Of a DNA stretch of 64,000 nucleotides, positions 10,256 through 21,640 are shown piece after piece. The notes under the pieces are model-generated. The model was not told the origin of the DNA and searched no databases. It saw only the letters and a list, made by a program, of their open reading frames with translations. This stretch comes from Welwitschia mirabilis (Eukaryota > Gnetophyta > Gnetopsida > Welwitschiales): the NCBI GenBank assembly GCA_051453625.1, contig JBOZIK010000001.1, positions 51,066,605-51,130,604 on the forward strand. Direction: 5' to 3'. Numbering within the stretch: position 1 is the stretch's first letter; every line of letters starts with the position of its first letter. The position numbers and the translations under genes are program-made.

Positions 10256-12235
10256 ATGAGTGAAGGTGATCATATTCTTCCCAAAGTCTCTCATTTTGAT
10301 AAGGACTTTCAGTACTTCTTAGCTAATTGCTTGGATGATTTTGTGTGTGTGCAGGAGGTAGATACCCATCGCCATGCGATCTCTATTATCAATTTTACCA
10401 CTCCATATTTTACAGCTTGTGGGAAGCTAATTACTAGTAGGTTCTTTCTTCATGATTGGGTGAGTGAGATCCCCACCTACATAGTTTACTTATTCCCCTT
10501 TTTGATTAGTGGAGTTTCTTTTGATTGGGTCTTCGTTATCTGTTCTTCCACTCTTTTTTAGTTGACTTGCTTGAAGAGGAATGGGGATAGGGCAAAGTGT
10601 TTCTATGGCCATATTTTATTAAGTTTATATTTTGCTTCTATGGATCTAGGGGGTCTACAACCATTTAGGGTTGTTTTTGTAGATTCCTCTTATGTTTTAT
10701 CTCCTCATGAAATCCCTGCGCGGTCTTTATTACATCTTTATTTTTCCTCTTTTATAAAGGATGAAGGCTCCAGGTGTTATAACCCTGAAGAAACATCCCA
10801 GGGTACTTTTTTTATTCCATTTGAGGTATGAGTTTTGCTAAAAAATCTTACTATTAAGTATATTTCTGATAACTCTAGTTTTTATCATTTGGTGTTTTGC
10901 AGATGAGTAAGTCTTTGGGATCTTGTGACTCTTCCCATTAGAAACTGATGAAGCTCCGGTGAATCACCCTATGCTTGTGAAACCAGAAGATGAAAAAGAT
11001 ATACCTCTTGGATTTTCTTGGTGACAACGGCCTCGTGGGGTATTACTTACTACTATCTCTTTTTTTTCTTTTTGTTTCTCTTATTTTTTTTTTTACATAG
11101 GTATTTTTTTGTTTTATTTTAAGTTCCTCACACAGAAACTTTGGTCAAGAAGGATATGGATTTTACCCTGTAGCCTCTGAAGAAGCTCTCTCTTCAGTAG
11201 CTCAGGGAGGAGTACATCACTGTAAGTGAAACTTTTCATTTTGTCCCTTCCACTGGCCTCTTCACGGATTTATTGTTCCCTTTTGAATCTCAAGGGGAAG
11301 AGGTACTTAATGATTTTGACACCTTAATGGATCAGGGGAATATGTCCTATTCTATCCCCTATTTTTAACCTTTAAGTTAGAGTCCTCTTGTTGCTTACCC
11401 TTTTCTAGAGCCTCCTCACTACCTGTTCATGGCTCCACAATCCATTGTAAATGAATAGGGCCAAGTTTTTTTATCGTACTGATCAACTCTTGTCAGTGGC
11501 AGAGATCTTATACCCTAAGGTCAAGGAGTTTATTGATTAGATAGGGGATTACTAATCTCTTTCCAATTTTTCACATGCATAGGTCACGCATCCTTATTGA
11601 TCTAAGGCAGCAAATGTACCACGTGACTTCAAACATAGTCGTTCTACTCATTTCACTCTCCATTATTCTCTACAGCAAGAATGGCCTTCTCCACTCTAAG
11701 ATTTCTATAATATGATTGATATGATGGAGTCATTTTATTACATGGCTCATCATGGGATCAAAGAGCGAGAGTCCATGAGTGATTCCCTTTGGATGCTAGA
11801 AAATGAGGTGAAGAACATGCATTTATAAGAGAAGAAATCATGGGTAGATGCTTTACATATGGCTGCGATAGAAGAAAGTCAGGCTGTCTTATCTGCTTGG
11901 CCAGCAAAGAGTAAAAGGATGATTCAGGCATGTGCGAATTGTCTAGCCATTACTACTAATGACATAAATGTGCTATATCATGGTAGGTAGCTTTCAAAAG
12001 AACATATAAGTAGTGGTATCCTATTACCGAGGCAAATTCTATAGTAGCTTCTTCTTTCATTGAAATCAATACTGTGGCAATTCCTACACAGCTTACTGGG
12101 ATGGAAGTAATTCCAGATGGCATGGAGTCTCCTATCCCAGGCATGGAGGGCCACAACCATATTACGTTTTCTATGAAAAATCTCCTTCCTCCTCAGTAGT
12201 GATGTTTGATTTTTCTTTGGTAAGGTTTCATGCAC
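10256..12235 (+). pseudogene. Decayed, apparently spliced antisense gene inside the gypsy element
   Basis: I do not recognise the protein. The plus strand, opposite to gag-pol, holds an ATG at 10256 and 191 in-frame codons to 10831 broken once by TAG at 10559. This frame ends at GAG|GTATGAG; GTTTTGCAG at 10894-10902 would close a 77-bp intron. A second exon-like run carries ETDEAPVNHPMLVKPEDEK in a shifted frame up to GGG|GTATTACT at 11040. Pyrimidine-rich acceptor sequence follows to 11100 or about 11135. Later coding-like runs include FHFVPSTGLFTDLLFPFES (about 11230-11290) and LHMAAIEESQAVLSAWPAK (about 11850-11910), broken mostly at former CAG/CAA or CGA codons. Extra antisense ORFs are known in some plant Ty3 elements; identity with any of those is not shown here. 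Confidence 0.55.
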
Positions 12236-12373
12236 CCTGTTTCCATTAGTGCCTTGTTTCCTTTAATTATTACATTCATGTTCTTTGATATATTATTTAT
12301 CCTTTAACTATTTAATGTATAAACAAAGTTTCTTTCTTGTTTTTTCTAAAGTAGTAGTTTACCACTTGTTATT

Positions 12374-12386
12374 GGCTCTGATACCA
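12374..12386 (-). other. Primer binding site, initiator tRNA-Met (gypsy)
   Basis: On the minus strand it reads TGGTATCAGAGCC, the perfect plant initiator-Met primer site, two bases inside the LTR edge at 12389. It fixes the element orientation and the 5' LTR. Confidence 0.9.
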
Positions 12387-12388
12387 AA

Positions 12389-12805
12389 TGTAATATCTTA
12401 TTTTACTATTTTTGAATTGTTTAGCATAAAAAGAAACATTTAAAATAACATGTTAGGATTCATAGGAATAATAAGAAATAATTTAAAGAGAATAAGGATT
12501 TTGTTATTTATAGTAGTAGATTACATTCTACATCATTAGCAAATAGTCTTGGACTAGTGATTATAGGTAAAGACGTGGACTATGACCTTAGTCCGCCTCC
12601 TGGGATCCTTAATGATTAGCTAAGATTGTCGTTGGTTACATCCACCTAGTTTATCCACCCCCACCTAACACTATAGGATTATATTATATAATGAAGGGAC
12701 ACTTCTTTACATATTTAGATCACACCCACTCACATCTCTTATTAATTGCGTTTCATAAGAACTTAACACACATCATTATTTAATTAATGATTTTACAACA
12801 TTACA
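12389..12805 (-). repeat. 5' LTR of the gypsy element (417 bp)
   Basis: Bounded by the inverted ends TGTAAT (12389) and ATTACA (12800-12805), next to the primer site on one side and ACTAT on the other. Its first 169 bases align with 3366-3534. It would carry the promoter on the minus strand. Confidence 0.9.
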
Positions 12806-12810
12806 ACTAT

Positions 12811-13560
12811 CCTTAGAAGCTATATGATTTTATTCATAAATTTGAAGAGCATTTATAAAGTATCATTCATAAGACTTCTGGGGAGTGATCAAAGTTGAGC
12901 AGAATTTTTGATAATCATAAAATAGATATTAAATCCTTGATCAGAATTATATAGAAAAGGAAAGAATTTTTCACTAGAGAATTTAAAAATTTTCTAAATG
13001 ATATAGCCATAAAATTTTATAGAATAATAGAGGAATGAAAAATAGATATAAAAACTTTTGTTATGTTCCTTCAAGATTTTTAGCAGCTATATTCTTTTAG
13101 AGATAGAATTGCGAAATAGGATTGTGAAAACTATGACCAAGCACTTTTGTGGATATCTTTTTGAAATTAGAAAATAAGGATTCATCATAAATATATATAG
13201 TCTTGACAAGGCAAACTTTAGGAGTAAAACTACAAGCTAAGGTAGCTTCAAAACTAGAACATATGCCTCAAAGTCCTAAAACAAAAACTCCTTTAGCTCC
13301 TAAAAGAAAAAGATAAAAGCTAAAGCAGTAAGGACTCTTTCAAGAGGAAGAGGTAAAGGCAAAAAGGTAGTAACTAGAGAGCCAATATATATAGAAACTA
13401 CAAACTTAAATGATCCTACATTATAGGAGGAACAAAGAAATATTTTGGCTACCTTAAAATAGGAAAGACAATTTTCTTAATTGGCCAAGAAATTAGAATA
13501 ATAAGAGACCAATGAAGAGCATCCTTTTATTTTCAAAAGGAGAAAAAGAAAATAATAAGC
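12811..13560 (+). pseudogene. Remnant interrupted by the gypsy, 3' part
   Basis: Just beyond the ACTAT copy, plus-strand codons again look coding: from about 12909 there is a run of some 75 codons (DNHKIDIKSL, REFKNFLNDIAIKFYRIIEE, TFVMFLQDF, RDRIAK) broken only by TAG and TGA. From about 13210 comes a basic stretch with PKTKTPLAPKRKR and, in another frame, RGRGKGKKVVT. A Lys/Arg-rich tail would suit a nucleic-acid-binding protein. It probably belongs with 2257-3360 as one pre-insertion coding region; its family is unknown. Confidence 0.4.
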
Positions 13561-14770
13561 CTCTCTTGCTCTTTCTTTTGTATATATTTATTAAGGGGCT
13601 AATAAAATCTTGAGCTTATGGGAACTAATGAGACTCTAATAATGATGTAAATTTTTCTTATTAATGAAATGATTTTGTTTTTATAATTATAAGTTTTAGA
13701 TAGTATCTGATATTTCTCTTTAGCATTTAAGTTAATACACTAGTCAGTTAGTAGGTTAGTTAGTATCTAGTATGAGGATGAGGGAGAAGATCAAAGTGTG
13801 AGAAATACAATAACAACTTCAATAATAAACCTATTTATCAGGAGCAAAGAAAGGAAACAGTAAGACAGAAAGAGGATAAAGGATATAAGGAGGAGATCAC
13901 TAAGAAGAGTAGGGAATCTTTTAGCAAAAAGGCTCTAGAAATAAAACTAAGCCTAAAGAGGTCAAGGAGAAGTGTCAGCCATCCTACAAAGGGTACAATA
14001 GCATCTTTAATGTTCTAATATTACCTATAAAGAAAAACACAAACTCATCATTACATTTTTATATAACATTTTGGTATTTTAATATAAAGATAAAAGTCTA
14101 ATATTTTAGAATATTACTGTGAACATGTTTTATTACTTGAAAAAGTAATATTTTCTTTTACTTATTCTTATTTATGTAGATGCACATGAATTATAATAAT
14201 TAACAATACTTAGATATAAGTATTATTTAGCATTTCATCTAAAATCTCTATCATGTTTTCCTATTTTCTTCATTCCCCTTAATGTAATATATGTATATAG
14301 CAAACGCGTTAATTATCAACCTTACAAGTTTAAGTAACTTCATCATGAGCTTATCTTGGTGATGTATTTTGAACTAAATAGTTGAATTATTAGGGTTTCA
14401 ACTAATTCTTTAGTAAACCTTTAATTTGTATTTAATGATTTAAACTTATTTCAGGTTAATAACATCATTATTTTATGCATTTTTCATTGAAGTTATTAAT
14501 ATTTTTATTTTTTGCATTTATTTCACAACATAAGCTTCTATTAGATACTCAACAAAAATCTATATTTCATTCTTTATGATGAAATCTAGTTTCTTTTTCA
14601 TGACATCTCTCCACACAAAGATCTTAGAGCCTCCTCAAAATTTTGAGATTTACTTATGTTGATTACATAAGTAACATGATTTTTAACCATGCTACTATTC
14701 ATCTTTTGTCATTTTCATCTAATATCTAGCTGAGTAAATTAAGTTTTTATATCCTTCTATTTCCATTTTC
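13561..14770. other. AT-rich stretch, no domain recognised
   Basis: Contains one coding-like plus-strand run of about 70 codons near 13790-14010, rich in Lys, Arg and Glu, with no recognisable motif. The remainder is AT-rich with no gene or primer site seen. The copia reverse transcriptase expected after the integrase at 14780 is missing here, suggesting a truncation. Confidence 0.4.
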
Positions 14771-14779
14771 AAGGACATA

Positions 14780-15940
14780 CAATGATGAAGCTAGATCTAT
14801 ATCTTCAAGATCAAAGATTTTTAAACCAAGTGAGGATTCATCAAAAATGATACTTCTAGAAACATATATATTTCTTTCAATTAGATTCCAACTCTATAGG
14901 AACATGTCTTTAAGTCATAATCAACAAAGATACATTTGTTGACTCTATCATTTAACTAAATAATAGATTTGGCACATGAACCTAGCATACACAACCAAAA
15001 GTCCTCATAAGACATAAGTTTATAATTTTATTCTAGAATAATTAATATGAATGCACATCTGTTACCCTTAACATGAATTTATTTAATTTATAAAAACATT
15101 AAACATATCCTATTTTTTAAATTAATTAGATGAGAATGCTTTTTTGAGTAAGCTTCTTATGATTTTCACAATAAACACATTCCTTCTTTTGGCAATGCCA
15201 TTTGATTATGGGAAATAGTTAATGTTGTTTTCTCTTGAATTCCTTATTACTCACAATATTTAGTAAATTAATTTGATTCACATTGACCATCTTTATCTCT
15301 CATAATAGCTTTAATTCTTAGGTCAAGTTAATTTTCCTTATGAACCTTGAAACATTTTAAATGATAAAGAGATTCATATCTAAAATGGATGATATATGGA
15401 ATGATTGTTAATAATGATAAGTAGGTATGTGCCTCCATGAAGTTCTACTGTTTGCATTAAACCAAATAAATTTATATGCATAAGTTTAAGTGGATATTTC
15501 TCCTTTTCATATTCATTCTATGAGGTGTTGCTTTTTGTTGTTCATATTGGCATGTTTCCCAAATATTCTTAGTAGCTCTATTATATTTTTCTTCTCAATG
15601 ATGAGCTTCAGTTTAACCATTTGAACTACATTCTAGTAGTAAACATAAACTATTTTAAGAACCCAAAGAACTAAAGGATCTTGAATGATGACGGTAAAAC
15701 ATGTATCACGGTTATCATCTTTATTATCTTCTGTGATACCTAATAAATAATATATTTTATTTTTAAACTTTATCATAGTTTAACTTATTTGCCATTTTTT
15801 TAATATTGCAGTCTTTTTTCATCACATTTCAATTCATTGCCATACTAAGAAGAGTAATAATTATGGAACATAATAAGCTTTATTTATAATAAATGTTTTG
15901 TCATGATATGCTTGTATAATTGCATCATCATACCCCTCTG
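14780..15940 (-). pseudogene. Copia A: pre-integrase and integrase remnant
   Basis: Minus-strand reading shows, in order: a pre-integrase piece ending NKAYYVPKLLF-like (15880-15820), KCFKVHKEN (near 15340), IKAIMRDKDGQCESN (near 15290), with the Ty1/copia I-x-x-x-R-S-D-x-G-E pattern, SNGIAKRRN (near 15200, from the Q-x-N-G-V-A-E-R-K-N motif), and ERNIYVSRSIIFDES (near 14850), the linker before reverse transcriptase. Integrase would join the cDNA to the genome. Several stops are present. No reverse transcriptase follows at lower coordinates. Confidence 0.8.
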
Positions 15941-16037
15941 TTTAAACAAAAGACATATTACCTAATTTTATGCTTCCTAATTTGAAAGGCTTAAAATTAA
16001 TAAATACATGCTTACTAGATGTCATATGCTAGCAAAA

Positions 16038-16052
16038 TGTTCTATGATACCA
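16038..16052 (-). other. Primer binding site of copia A
   Basis: On the minus strand it reads TGGTATCATAGAACA, a slightly worn initiator-Met primer site. It lies directly inside the LTR ending near 16054, and copia A integrase sequence follows on the same strand. Confidence 0.55.
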
Positions 16053-16053
16053 A

Positions 16054-16259
16054 TTTCAAGAGATATAGAGTAAGAATGAGCAAACAAAGAGAAAAAATAA
16101 ATTCTAGAATAAAATTTCTAAAAAAATAAATAATCTTATTTTTCCTCTTCTTTTTAAAGGATAGAGTTTTGGTTTATATCTAAGCATAAAAAATTAAATT
16201 TTCATTAGGGTTTTATTTTCTCTAAGTGTACTACAATATAATCTATTAGAACCCTAGCA
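16054..16259 (-). repeat. Copia LTR shared by elements A and B (about 206 bp)
   Basis: On the minus strand the LTR starts TGCTAGGGTTCTAATAG right after the polypurine tract GAAGTGGGAATT (16260-16271), a typical copia 3' junction, and ends just before the primer site of copia A. Its left edge is approximate. One LTR thus serves as 3' LTR of B and 5' LTR of A. Confidence 0.6.
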
Positions 16260-18200
16260 AATTCCCACTTCAACATGGGAAACCTCCTAAAAGGAGTTAT
16301 CGTGTGAGGAAACTTCTTCACAGAGAAGTAGTTAAATTTTGCTATAGATCTCTTAGTAATAGGATTCATGCATTATACATTCCACCATGCTTGACAAAAT
16401 TGTAGTATCCATCTTGTAAGATCAAGAAAAATAGTACTACACATCTTGTATTCCTATGATTAAGGCTTTTTATAGTAACTTTAAAAGTAAAATAGAACTT
16501 AATATCTGTAACATAATAAGTTACATCAGTTCATGATCAACTTTATCTTGGATTGGAAGTACTAAAATTTTTCTTGACCAATTGATCTAGTCAAGATATT
16601 AACAGTTTATTTTATAGTCAAATAATATACTAAGATAATTACTTCTTACTATACAAGTGTGTTCTTTTTTTCTAACATGGTGCACTGAATCTTTTGCTAT
16701 GCATATAGTAGATTATTATAGACGAAGAGCTCAATTGATTTTGTCCACTTTAAGTTCATTATCTTTAGAGGTTTTCTTAATCATTTAATTTTTCTATAGG
16801 CTTTTGATATAGTTGTATATTTCACCTCTATAAAGGATTAAGCTATCATTCTATGTTGCTTACATCACTAAGAGAAAGGGGTGATGCTCTAAAGACATGA
16901 CATATCCTAATGTTGATAAGAAAGTTTTTAGTCTCTAGTACAGTCTAAGTTAAAGTATAAAGTTTTTATTATATGTAATACCTAAGTCTTTTCAAGAATA
17001 TCAATACTCTCATAGTAGCATTCATATGACTAACCTTTAATGCATGAAGATAAGAAGATAAGACATTAATCATATATCAAATATCAAGTCTAGTGTTAGT
17101 CACATAAATGAAACTACCAACTATTCTTCTACATTCTATTTCATTTGCTATTTTAAGTGTTTAATAGTATATATTTTTACATTTTATCCTAAATATTTAA
17201 TGGATTATTTAAAATTTATTAATATAAATTTTTGAACTATGTATTTAATGTACTTTATTTGTGTTAGGAAATTTTGTTCTCTCTTTTCTTAATTTCTATG
17301 CTAAAGTAGAAATCTAGCTATCCTAGATCTGAAATTCTAAATGCCTCACTTAAAGTAATCTTCATATGATTTACCTCTGCTTCACTAATACCAATTATCA
17401 ACATGTCATCTATAGAAATCACTATATTTGTAGATTTATTTTTATCATATTTGATGAAGGATGTGACATATACATCTTGATAGTCAATATTTTAAATCCA
17501 ATGGTACTCAAGGAACTAGTCAATTTAATATACCATGCTTTTAGTTCTTGTTTTAGCTGATATGGTAATTTAACTAGTCTACACACTTTCTATTCCTTAG
17601 GTTTTACTTCAAAACCCTTTGGTTGCATCATATATATTTCTTCTTTGAGATATCCCTTAAGAAAGGTAGTCTTAATGTCTAATTGATGCATCTTCCACCC
17701 CTTCTAAGCTGCTAAGACAATCATAGTTTTATCAGTAGCCCATTTAACTATTAGTGATAATGCTTCATTATAGTCTAATCCCATTTTTTGACATAGGACT
17801 ATAACAACAAGTTGTAATTTTTGTGTTCAAGGGTATTATATACTTTATACTTATTGCTAAAAATCTATTTGTTAGATAATAGAGTGTAACTTAATGAAAG
17901 ATCAACAAACTCCAATGTACCTTGTTTTACAAATGCATTATATTCTTCTTTCATAACTTATATCAAGTGATGATGGAGAATGACATCTTTGAAAGAGGTT
18001 GGTTCACCATTAAATATAATATGAAGTTCATTATCATCATCAAGAGATGTAAGAGATCTTTACCTAGTTTCTATTTTTAACCTTTCATTATCATGAACAT
18101 CTTATAGAGTATATTCTAATCATGTACTTCTTTTTCATTTTTAGAAGAGATCAGTATTCTTGCTAGGATAATCCAATGAGTTACTATTGGAACCATGTTT
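16260..18200 (-). pseudogene. Copia B: reverse transcriptase and RNase H remnant
   Basis: Minus-strand reading gives a well-kept reverse transcriptase (17860-17440): MGLDYNEALS, KGWKMHQLDIKTTFLKG, EEIYMMQPKGF, VCRLVKLPYQLKQELKAW; then ISIDDMLIIG (about 17425-17395) with the DD active site. IVGSFIYVTNTRLDI follows near 17100, and VNILTRSIGQEKF near 16570, the end of RNase H, then the polypurine tract. These are Ty1/copia signatures in correct order. Stops such as AA-stop-KGW (former Gln) inactivate it. The boundary at the high-coordinate end is unclear; no integrase of B was recognised beyond 18200. Confidence 0.85.
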
Positions 18201-19007
18201 GTATGTTCTATAAATGTGAAAAAGCTTAATTCCTTTATGTTGTATTATAGAAAAACCATTTTGGCTAAAAGCGGATAAGAAATTACAACTAATGAACACA
18301 TATTTCCCATTACCTATAGGACATTGATAATTCTAAATTTACACAGGATGAAAGGAAGGATATATCTTGGAGAGATCAAGCTAAGATAAGTTCTATGAGG
18401 TTTTAGAAAATATCACATTAGAAGAAATGATGATCTTACTATGCTAGTCAGTTAGATATTTCACAAAAATACCAACACAAGCATGTGCACTATTAACATG
18501 TGAAAATTAATATTTTGATCATATTATTTGACCAATTTATCTTAATGGAAGACATTAATACAACTAATTTATCATAAAAATATTTCTTCTATTAATTTTT
18601 TATAATAATCTCAGACTTATCATCTTTCCATGTCATTTTTAGAATAATTATCACATTTAGAAGTACATTGCAGAATATAAATATCATTTGATCCAAATGC
18701 TGACATCTCCATCTAAGTAACCTGGTGCCACCATTCCTTCTAAGCAAAATGCCTTAAACATAATGTTTCTGACTTCTCATGCAAAAGTAAGTCGAATGTA
18801 GTTATGGGCTTAAACATATTCCACATCAGAAGTAACTTGCTTCCTTAATGGCATGTGGTGGTAACTATGATGACTTACAATAATAACATGTAGCATTATA
18901 TTATTGAGTAGGATGATAGTGGAAAAACATAATAGCATTAGTGATTAGTAGAAGCAGCAGCATCCAGGAGTTAAGCATTCATCTTATCATAACAATATAT
19001 ATTTAAT
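18201..19007. other. AT-rich stretch, no gene recognised
   Basis: Possibly the worn upstream part of copia B, judging by position, but no integrase motif could be read. No RNA gene or primer site was seen. Confidence 0.4.
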
Positions 19008-19935
19008 GAAAGATAACAAATGCCCTATCTAATGCTACATATCATAATTTGTAACTACTTACCTAACATTACAATCCAAAGGCTTGTAACTAGCCTCATT
19101 CTTCATCCTTACTTATAAAAAGGTCTTGAATCCTCCATTATAATATCCTTTATTTTGAAAATAAAAAAGAATTCTTAGAGCATCAAGTTAACATGGCCTT
19201 CTAAATCCCTTCTTAGGGAAGTGATCTCACTTTCCAGGATAGCTTAAGGAGTCCTTTTAGTTTTCTATCATCTCTAATGTAATATGCGTTTGTTTGATTC
19301 AATACATAAGAGTTGTTTTTCTTTTATTTTCATGTTGCAAGTTAATTTGTACTTGGAATGTTCAGATAATAATACAACTGTCAAATTCTATTTTCATTTG
19401 AGTGAATTATATAATCACTTGATCTAAGTCTTTGTGNNNNNNNNNNNNNNNNNNNNNNNNNNNNNNNNNNNNNNNNNNNNNNNNNNNNNNNNNNNNNNNN
19501 NNNNNNNNNNNNNNNNNNNNNNNNNNNNNNNNNNNNATGAAAAATGTCCTACCTAATGTTACATGCCATAATTTTATAATCAATTACCTAATACTACAAG
19601 ACAAAGGCTTGTAACCACCCCCCTCATAATCCTTACTTATAAAAAAGCCTTAAGTTGACAAAAGCATGGAACCTTTAGAGAATTAACTTCTAATGACTGT
19701 CTAAGCACTTCTTTAGGAAATGGGATTACTTCAAGAATAGCTTAATGAGTTCTTTCATCTTTCTTCTATCTTTGATCTAATATGCCTTTATTTGATTTAA
19801 TAAATAAGAGCTTTTTACTTTTAATTTCAAGTTACAAGTTACTTTATACTTGGAATGCTTAGATAACAACATATCTATTAAGTTCTATTTTCATTTGAGT
19901 GAATTATATAATCACTTGATCTAAGTCTTTGTGAT
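19008..19935. repeat. Long direct repeat around a gap (LTR-like)
   Basis: Sequence from about 19008 to 19436 is repeated from about 19537 to 19935. Shared parts include TAATGCTACATATCATAA-like starts, GGCTTGTAAC, and a closely matching end, TCATTTGAGTGAATTATATAATCACTTGATCTAAGTCTTTGTG (19397-19436 and 19895-19933). 100 N (19437-19536) separate them. They could be two LTRs, a tandem duplication, or two haplotype versions left on each side of a gap. Confidence 0.65.
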
Positions 19936-20249
19936 TTCATGGATCTTGAGTACCTAAAATCCTTACTTTTCATTTTTATTTTAATGCTGTGAAGGATCAA
20001 GTGGTAATCAAGTTCATCAACCTTCATATGGTAAATGCGATTATGTCATCATGACTCAAGTCATTACACTTGATAGTTTGATGTGTATTTTGGGATAGTA
20101 TAGGATATGATTAGAGTGAAAATTATAGAAGTACAAGTTGGATGAACCCTTAAGCTTACTTACTTTCTTTCTTTTTCAATTAAAGTTTTAACAAATTCTC
20201 AACTCTTTTCATTTTTCCTATTTTTTAATTTATAACTTGTAATTAAGCA
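19936..20249. other. AT-rich stretch, nothing recognised
   Basis: Follows the LTR-like repeat. No open frame or motif could be supported. Confidence 0.4.
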
Positions 20250-20870
20250 AGATTGTATTTTATGATTAATCAACCCTAATTATCCTTGTGAAAGAATGAT
20301 ACTAAGTTTTATTTAGTTTAAATCTGGTTCATGTACTAAAATGAATGAACATGCACCAAGCTTGTCATAATATTTAGTATACATGTGGACATATCACTTT
20401 CATCTAAACACACAAATATGATTTAAAGTGGGCTTGTATCTATTCAATTTTTCTATAGGAGAAACACCCTTTTTAGAAGCATAGCTAATATGATTATGAA
20501 GATAGACCATGGTACTTATAACTTCACTTCACAAGTAAGACTTGCATCCATTAAAGTACATCATTGAACATGCCAGATCCATGATGATCTAATTAAACCA
20601 TTTATTGATTCCATTCCATGAAGGAATTCCTAAGCATGTCTTCAAATGATGAATGACTTTTGAAGTAACAAATCTCTTAAATTGAGCTAGTGTGTATTTT
20701 CCACCATTATTAGAATAGAATAATTAATCTTATTACTTTTTTTTTCCATTTTTGCTTTTAAAAAATTGAAACTATTCAACTATAAAGATTTGGATCTCAT
20801 TAAATACACCCAAGTCATATGCATAAAATCATCTGTAGAGGATATGAAGTAGCAGTCCCTCAAAGTATAG
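20250..20870 (-). pseudogene. Copia C: integrase remnant
   Basis: Minus-strand reading shows TDDFMHMTWVYLMRSKSL (about 20850-20795), the start of the copia integrase core (F-x-D-D-x-S-R-x-x-W-V-Y), then SYASKKGVSPIEKLNRYKP and LNHICVFR (about 20490-20410), matching the K-T-P-Y-E-x-W ... H-L-R-V-F-G segment. The second catalytic Asp region is not clear. No reverse transcriptase follows below 20250, so the element seems truncated. Confidence 0.7.
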
Positions 20871-21640
20871 GAACTACCCTAGGATCATAGAAATCACTTT
20901 GAATTAGCAAAAGATTTTGATCAGACTATTACTTGCTAGAAGAAAAGTATTATCATGTTACTTTACCCATTATAAATGCTTTGAATTAAGGAAAATCACA
21001 TGGAATTAAGGGTAGAAGTTAATGTTCATCCTCATGCATTATAGTTAATGAATAAGAAATGGGATAATCCATGCGAGAATGTCATAGAAGCAATGGGGAA
21101 ATTTATTCTTATGAAAGATGACATGGAATTTCATGCATACCAATGCATCCTTAAAGATGCATCATATTCTCATCCATATAGTCCTTTATGATAAGATTCT
21201 AAGAAGAATAAAAAATATTAATGGAATCCTTTTCCATGGATATAAAGTGATCTTATCTAATTAATGTAGAAAGAGAGACCAAATGTAACCTCAAAGAGGA
21301 AACATATAGAACATAAGAAAGCCTCCGCTATGAGAGAGAAGGCGACCAAAAAGTAATTGTATCATGATCTTTCATAAGAACTTGATTCTATCTACCAAAT
21401 AAACTTAACTAGGTTATGCTATGAAGTCATCAAAATAGGAACATCGATACATAATATGCATGATTGCATTAGTATCTAAAATCTAAGATTCATCATGATG
21501 TATGTTTCCATTCATACACACAAAATCATAACTTTGGAAAATGGCATTAGATTCATAGCATTTAGCATTATCCAGAGAAACAAAATAATTAGTGACTACA
21601 TTCTCCTTAGGAGTAGCTTTGATTTTATCTAAATCGATCT
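20871..21640. other. Probable copia C interior, unreadable
   Basis: Lies between copia C gag and integrase, where the pre-integrase should be. Only short coding-like minus-strand runs are present, with many stops. Confidence 0.35.

Larger units (their letters stand above)
3366..12805 (-). mobile_element. Complete, inactive Ty3/gypsy LTR retrotransposon
   Basis: The element reads on the minus strand. In element order it holds: 5' LTR 12389-12805, initiator-Met primer site 12374-12386, a long leader with antisense gene and minisatellite, gag about 8720-7640, protease region, reverse transcriptase, RNase H, integrase, then the 3' LTR from about 3782 to 3366, partly inside a gap. Both ends carry ACTAT. 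Over 169 aligned LTR bases I count by eye 32 differences, 25 of them transitions, and no indel, so the insertion is old. The gag-pol order with integrase after RNase H defines Ty3/gypsy. A tRNA-Met primer site fits chromovirus-like lineages better than Athila/Tat, but I saw no chromodomain, so no lineage is assigned. All frames contain stops; it cannot be autonomous. Confidence 0.9.
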
